DNA of 64,000 nucleotides from Chryseobacterium echinoideorum (GTDB lineage Bacteria > Bacteroidota > Bacteroidia > Flavobacteriales > Weeksellaceae): the NCBI RefSeq assembly GCF_007474535.1, contig NZ_VKNW01000003.1, positions 124,001-188,000 on the forward strand, written 5' to 3'. Under the pieces are notes generated by a model that had not been told where the DNA came from, searched no databases, and worked only from the letters and a program-made list of their open reading frames with translations. Numbering within the stretch: the first letter of the stretch is position 1; every line of letters begins with the position of its first letter. A program made the position numbers and the translations under genes. Positions 60,968 to 64,000 of this stretch are shown here, one piece after another.

Positions 60968-62998
60968 CTAAATAAAATTAGACACGATTAAATCAATAAT
61001 TTTTATTCCGGCAAAAGGAATTAAAACACCGCCTAAACCGTAAATCAAAAGATTTCTTCTGAGCAATGCACTGGCTCCTATTGGTTTATAAGCTACACCT
61101 TTTAACGCTAGTGGAATCAGCATAGGAATGATCATCGCATTAAAAATAACAGCCGAAAGAATAGCAGTTTCTGGTGAATTTAATTTCATAATATTCAATC
61201 CTTGCAAAGCCGGAATTGAGGTGATAAACAATGCAGGAACAATCGCAAAATATTTTGCCACATCATTCGCAATACTGAATGTTGTAAGTGTACCTCTGGT
61301 CATCAATAATTGCTTCCCAATTTCTACCACTTCAATCAATTTGGTTGGGTCATTATCCAGATCCACCATATTTCCTGCTTCTTTGGCTGCCTGCGTTCCG
61401 CTGTTCATCGCTACGCCTACATCTGCCTGAGCCAAAGCAGGCGCATCATTGGTTCCGTCTCCCATCATTGCGACCAATCTTCCTTCAGATTGTTCTTTTT
61501 TGATGTAATTCATTTTGTCTTCAGGCTTGGCTTCCGCAATAAAATCATCCACTCCTGCTTTTTCTGCAATATATTTCGCAGTAAGCGGATTATCACCGGT
61601 AACCATTACAGTTTTAATTCCCATTTTTCTCAAACGTTCAAAACGCTCCTGAATTCCCGGTTTGATGATATCCTGCAATTCTACAACCCCTAAAACTTTT
61701 TCATTTTCGGAAACCACTAAAGGCGTTCCGCCGTTGCTGGAAATAATTCTTACTGCTTCCTCTGTTTCTTTTGGGAAAGCATTTCCCGCTTTTTCAACAA
61801 TATTTCTGATGGCATCAGAAGCACCTTTTCGGATCCTGATATTGTCATGATTGATACCTGAACTTCTTGTTTCTGCTGTGAAAGTGATGTATTCAGGATT
61901 ATTGACTTCATAATTCAATGGATTAACGCCAGCTAATTCTATAATTGATTTTCCTTCAGGTGTCTCGTCTGCCATAGAACTCAATACTACAGATTTTATG
62001 AAATGTTTTTCTTCTACGCCTTTTGCCAGATGAAAATGTGTTGCTTTTCTGTTCCCAATGGTGATTGTTCCTGTTTTGTCTAGCAAAAGAACATCCACAT
62101 CTCCTGCTGTCTCTACAGCTTTACCGCTTTTGGTAATGACGTTGGCACGCAAAGCTCTATCCATTCCTGCAATTCCGATAGCGGATAGCAAACCGCCAAT
62201 CGTCGTTGGAATCAAACAAACAAAAAGGGAAATAAATGCTGCAATGGTAATTGGCGTATGAGCGTAATCACCAAAAGGTTTCAAAGTGACGGTCACAATG
62301 ATAAAAACCAAAGTAAAACCTGCCAAAAGAATAGTCAAAGCAATTTCGTTGGGTGTTTTTTGTCTGGAAGCGCCTTCTACCAGAGCAATCATTTTATCTA
62401 AGAAACTTTCGCCCGGCTCTGTGGTTACTCTAACTTTGATAAAATCCGACAAAACTTTAGTTCCGCCTGTTACACTACTCTTGTCACCACCAGCTTCACG
62501 AATTACGGGAGCGCTTTCGCCGGTAATCGCACTTTCATCAATCGTAGCTAAACCTTCAATAATTTCGCCATCTGTTGGGATAATGTCTCCCGGTTCGCAG
62601 ATGAAAATATCACCTTTTCTGAGTTGGCTGGATGTGATAAGTGAAAAATCAGAAGTATTCACACCATTACTTTTTTTTGCAGGCGTTTCTTCTCTCGTTT
62701 TTCTTAAAGAATCTGCCTGCGCTTTCCCTCTGGCTTCCGCAATGGCTTCCGCAAAATTGGCAAATAATAAAGTGAGAAAAAGAATCAATGTTACGGCAAG
62801 ATTATACACCAAACTTCCTTGGTTTTGTTCTCCCAACACAATCCAGACGCAAACACCTGCCATTACCAAGGTGCCAACCCAAACCATAAACATCACAGGA
62901 TTATGGAACATCTTGGCAGGATTCAGTTTTATAAAAGATTGTTTCAAGGCTTCATTCATCAGCTCAGGTTGAAACAAATTGTTGTTTTTTTCTTTCAT
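60968..62998 (-). CDS. kdpB: Potassium-transporting ATPase, KdpB subunit
   Basis: Catalytic P-type ATPase subunit, 676 residues, normal length. Membrane pairs near 32-60 and 60-90, then 215-275; the phosphorylation motif is [13 protein letters not shown] (about residue 303). The A-domain has [16 protein letters not shown] (about 155). ATP-binding and hinge motifs are [42 protein letters not shown] and [38 protein letters not shown]. The C-terminal three helices are intact. It hydrolyses ATP to drive K+ uptake through KdpA. Confidence 0.96.
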   Translation of the reverse strand: MKEKNNNLFQPELMNEALKQSFIKLNPAKMFHNPVMFMVWVGTLVMAGVCVWIVLGEQNQGSLVYNLAVTLILFLTLLFANFAEAIAEARGKAQADSLRKTREETPAKKSNGVNTSDFSLITSSQLRKGDIFICEPGDIIPTDGEIIEGLATIDESAITGESAPVIREAGGDKSSVTGGTKVLSDFIKVRVTTEPGESFLDKMIALVEGASRQKTPNEIALTILLAGFTLVFIIVTVTLKPFGDYAHTPITIAAFISLFVCLIPTTIGGLLSAIGIAGMDRALRANVITKSGKAVETAGDVDVLLLDKTGTITIGNRKATHFHLAKGVEEKHFIKSVVLSSMADETPEGKSIIELAGVNPLNYEVNNPEYITFTAETRSSGINHDNIRIRKGASDAIRNIVEKAGNAFPKETEEAVRIISSNGGTPLVVSENEKVLGVVELQDIIKPGIQERFERLRKMGIKTVMVTGDNPLTAKYIAEKAGVDDFIAEAKPEDKMNYIKKEQSEGRLVAMMGDGTNDAPALAQADVGVAMNSGTQAAKEAGNMVDLDNDPTKLIEVVEIGKQLLMTRGTLTTFSIANDVAKYFAIVPALFITSIPALQGLNIMKLNSPETAILSAVIFNAMIIPMLIPLALKGVAYKPIGASALLRRNLLIYGLGGVLIPFAGIKIIDLIVSNFI

Positions 62999-63009
62999 TA
63001 TGAATAAAA

Positions 63010-64000
63010 TTAAAGTGAAAAATATTCTGCAATAGGACCTAAAGCCAAAGCTGGGAAAAATGAAAGTGCTGCTACAATGACAATCACTGCAAAAATCATC
63101 AGTCCAAAAGTAGAAGTATCGGTTTTTAAAGTTCCTGCACTTTCCGGGATGTATTTTTTAGCTGCCAAACTTCCTGCAATAGCAACCGGACCTATAATTG
63201 GTAAATATCTCGCCATCAGCATCACGATTCCGCAAGCGATATTCCAAAACGGCGTATTATCTCCCAACCCTTCAAAACCACTTCCGTTATTGGCACTGGA
63301 TGAGGTGAATTCGTATAACATTTCGCTAAATCCGTGGAAGCCCGGATTATTGAGCCAACTGGCATAAGTTTGAGGATCATTGGTGTAAGTATAACTCGCA
63401 ATAGCTGTTCCTGCAAGAATCAGGAAGGGATGAAGCAATGCAATCATCATCGCAATTTTCATTTCTTTGGCTTCTATTTTCTTTCCTAGAAATTCAGGTG
63501 TTCTGCCGACCATCAATCCGCTGATAAAAACCGCCAGAATGATGAAGATGTAAAAATTAAGAAATCCTACGCCAACTCCTCCGTAAAAAGCATTAACCAT
63601 CATTCCGAGCATTGCATTCATTCCTGAAAGCGGAGTGAGAGAATCGTGCATTGAATTGACTGATCCGTTGCTGGTAACGGTAGTATTAATTGCCCAATAC
63701 GCTGAAGCTGCAGATCCAAAACGGACTTCCTTTCCTTCCATACTTCCCATTGTCTGAGAAATATTCATTTTTGATATTCCGGGATTTCCGTTCATTTCGT
63801 TGAAAACTGTCGGGGTTAACAATAATAAAAATCCTACGGTCATTACTCCAAAAATCGTCCATGAGAGCCTTTTTCTTCTGATCATGTGTCCCATTGCAAA
63901 AACCAATGCTATAGGAATGAGCATAATAGACACTGTTTCCACGATGTTGGTAAAATAATTGGGGTTTTCCAAAGGATGTGTAGAATTAGGACCAAAAAAA
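63010..64000 (-). CDS. kdpA: Potassium-transporting ATPase, KdpA subunit, C-terminal part (5' truncated by window)
   Basis: K+-channel-like subunit of the Kdp complex. The frame is open to the window edge, and translation through the end reads [11 protein letters not shown], a conserved KdpA region, so about 330 of the usual ~560 residues are present. Visible features include the pore-type regions [31 protein letters not shown] and [15 protein letters not shown], and the C-terminal [17 protein letters not shown] before the last helix. It ends 11 bases before kdpB starts. Confidence 0.94.
   Translation of the reverse strand, partial: FFGPNSTHPLENPNYFTNIVETVSIMLIPIALVFAMGHMIRRKRLSWTIFGVMTVGFLLLLTPTVFNEMNGNPGISKMNISQTMGSMEGKEVRFGSAASAYWAINTTVTSNGSVNSMHDSLTPLSGMNAMLGMMVNAFYGGVGVGFLNFYIFIILAVFISGLMVGRTPEFLGKKIEAKEMKIAMMIALLHPFLILAGTAIASYTYTNDPQTYASWLNNPGFHGFSEMLYEFTSSSANNGSGFEGLGDNTPFWNIACGIVMLMARYLPIIGPVAIAGSLAAKKYIPESAGTLKTDTSTFGLMIFAVIVIVAALSFFPALALGPIAEYFSL

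Noticed and set aside
62286..62972. 228-codon plus-strand frame inside kdpB
   Set aside because: It is antisense to strongly conserved KdpB sequence, and its translation is low-complexity (Val/Leu/Ser/Pro) with no family pattern.

Overview
The window is chromosomal DNA from a low-GC flavobacterium of the Chryseobacterium/Weeksellaceae type. The evidence is type IX secretion sorting tails on two secreted proteins, Bacteroidetes-style promoters (TTG, about 20-22 bases, TAnnTTTG), a mevalonate kinase beside a UbiA-type prenyltransferase, a methylmalonyl-CoA mutase small subunit, and a KdpD sensor split into two genes. The species is inferred; I could not run a search. Most genes are on the minus strand in short operons, and strong hairpin terminators separate many of them. 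No rRNA, tRNA, CRISPR array, transposase or integrase was recognised.

Layout. 1-5.9 kb: 3' end of uvrA, an APC permease, a DUF4920 secreted protein, an M14 carboxypeptidase, then an 826-base AT-rich spacer with repeated TACATTTG motifs before an HTH regulator. 5.9-12.5 kb: proline dehydrogenase, the mevalonate kinase/prenyltransferase pair, an MFS transporter, thiolase and a small membrane protein. 12.7-16.2 kb: ECF sigma factor, membrane anti-sigma-like protein and a secreted coiled-coil/beta protein in one operon, then an M43 metalloprotease lipoprotein. 16.4-21.2 kb: nucleoside-type permease, bifunctional nuclease, a GC-rich intergenic island, etfAB and an SDR. 21.2-25.4 kb: three surface proteins, two of which share an almost identical T9SS tail and terminator. 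25.5-33.7 kb: housekeeping genes (M20 dipeptidase, mutA-dinB-methyltransferase, udk-divIC, clpS, a CNNM/CorC protein, ndk). 34-39 kb: a surface-protein pair and an outer-membrane receptor.

39.25-42.0 kb looks acquired: one 853-residue protein fuses a superfamily 2 helicase to a C-terminal HNH nuclease. Its glutamine codons are strongly biased to CAA, and inverted-repeat structures lie on both sides. It is the best candidate for an under-described (probably anti-phage) system here. 42.3-50.3 kb is a sensory cluster: two hybrid histidine kinases (one with three receiver domains), stand-alone receivers, and free-standing CheB and CheR without other chemotaxis genes. 50.4-56.1 kb holds a fatty-acid desaturase, a BCCT osmolyte transporter, DUF2254 and DUF421 membrane proteins and a Crp-type regulator.

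56.2-64 kb is a high-affinity potassium (Kdp) operon read right to left: kdpA (cut by the window end), kdpB, kdpC, a porin-like outer-membrane protein, the KdpD sensor half, and a separate histidine kinase that probably supplies the missing kinase half. Together with the BCCT transporter this suggests that the right end of the window handles osmotic and ionic stress.
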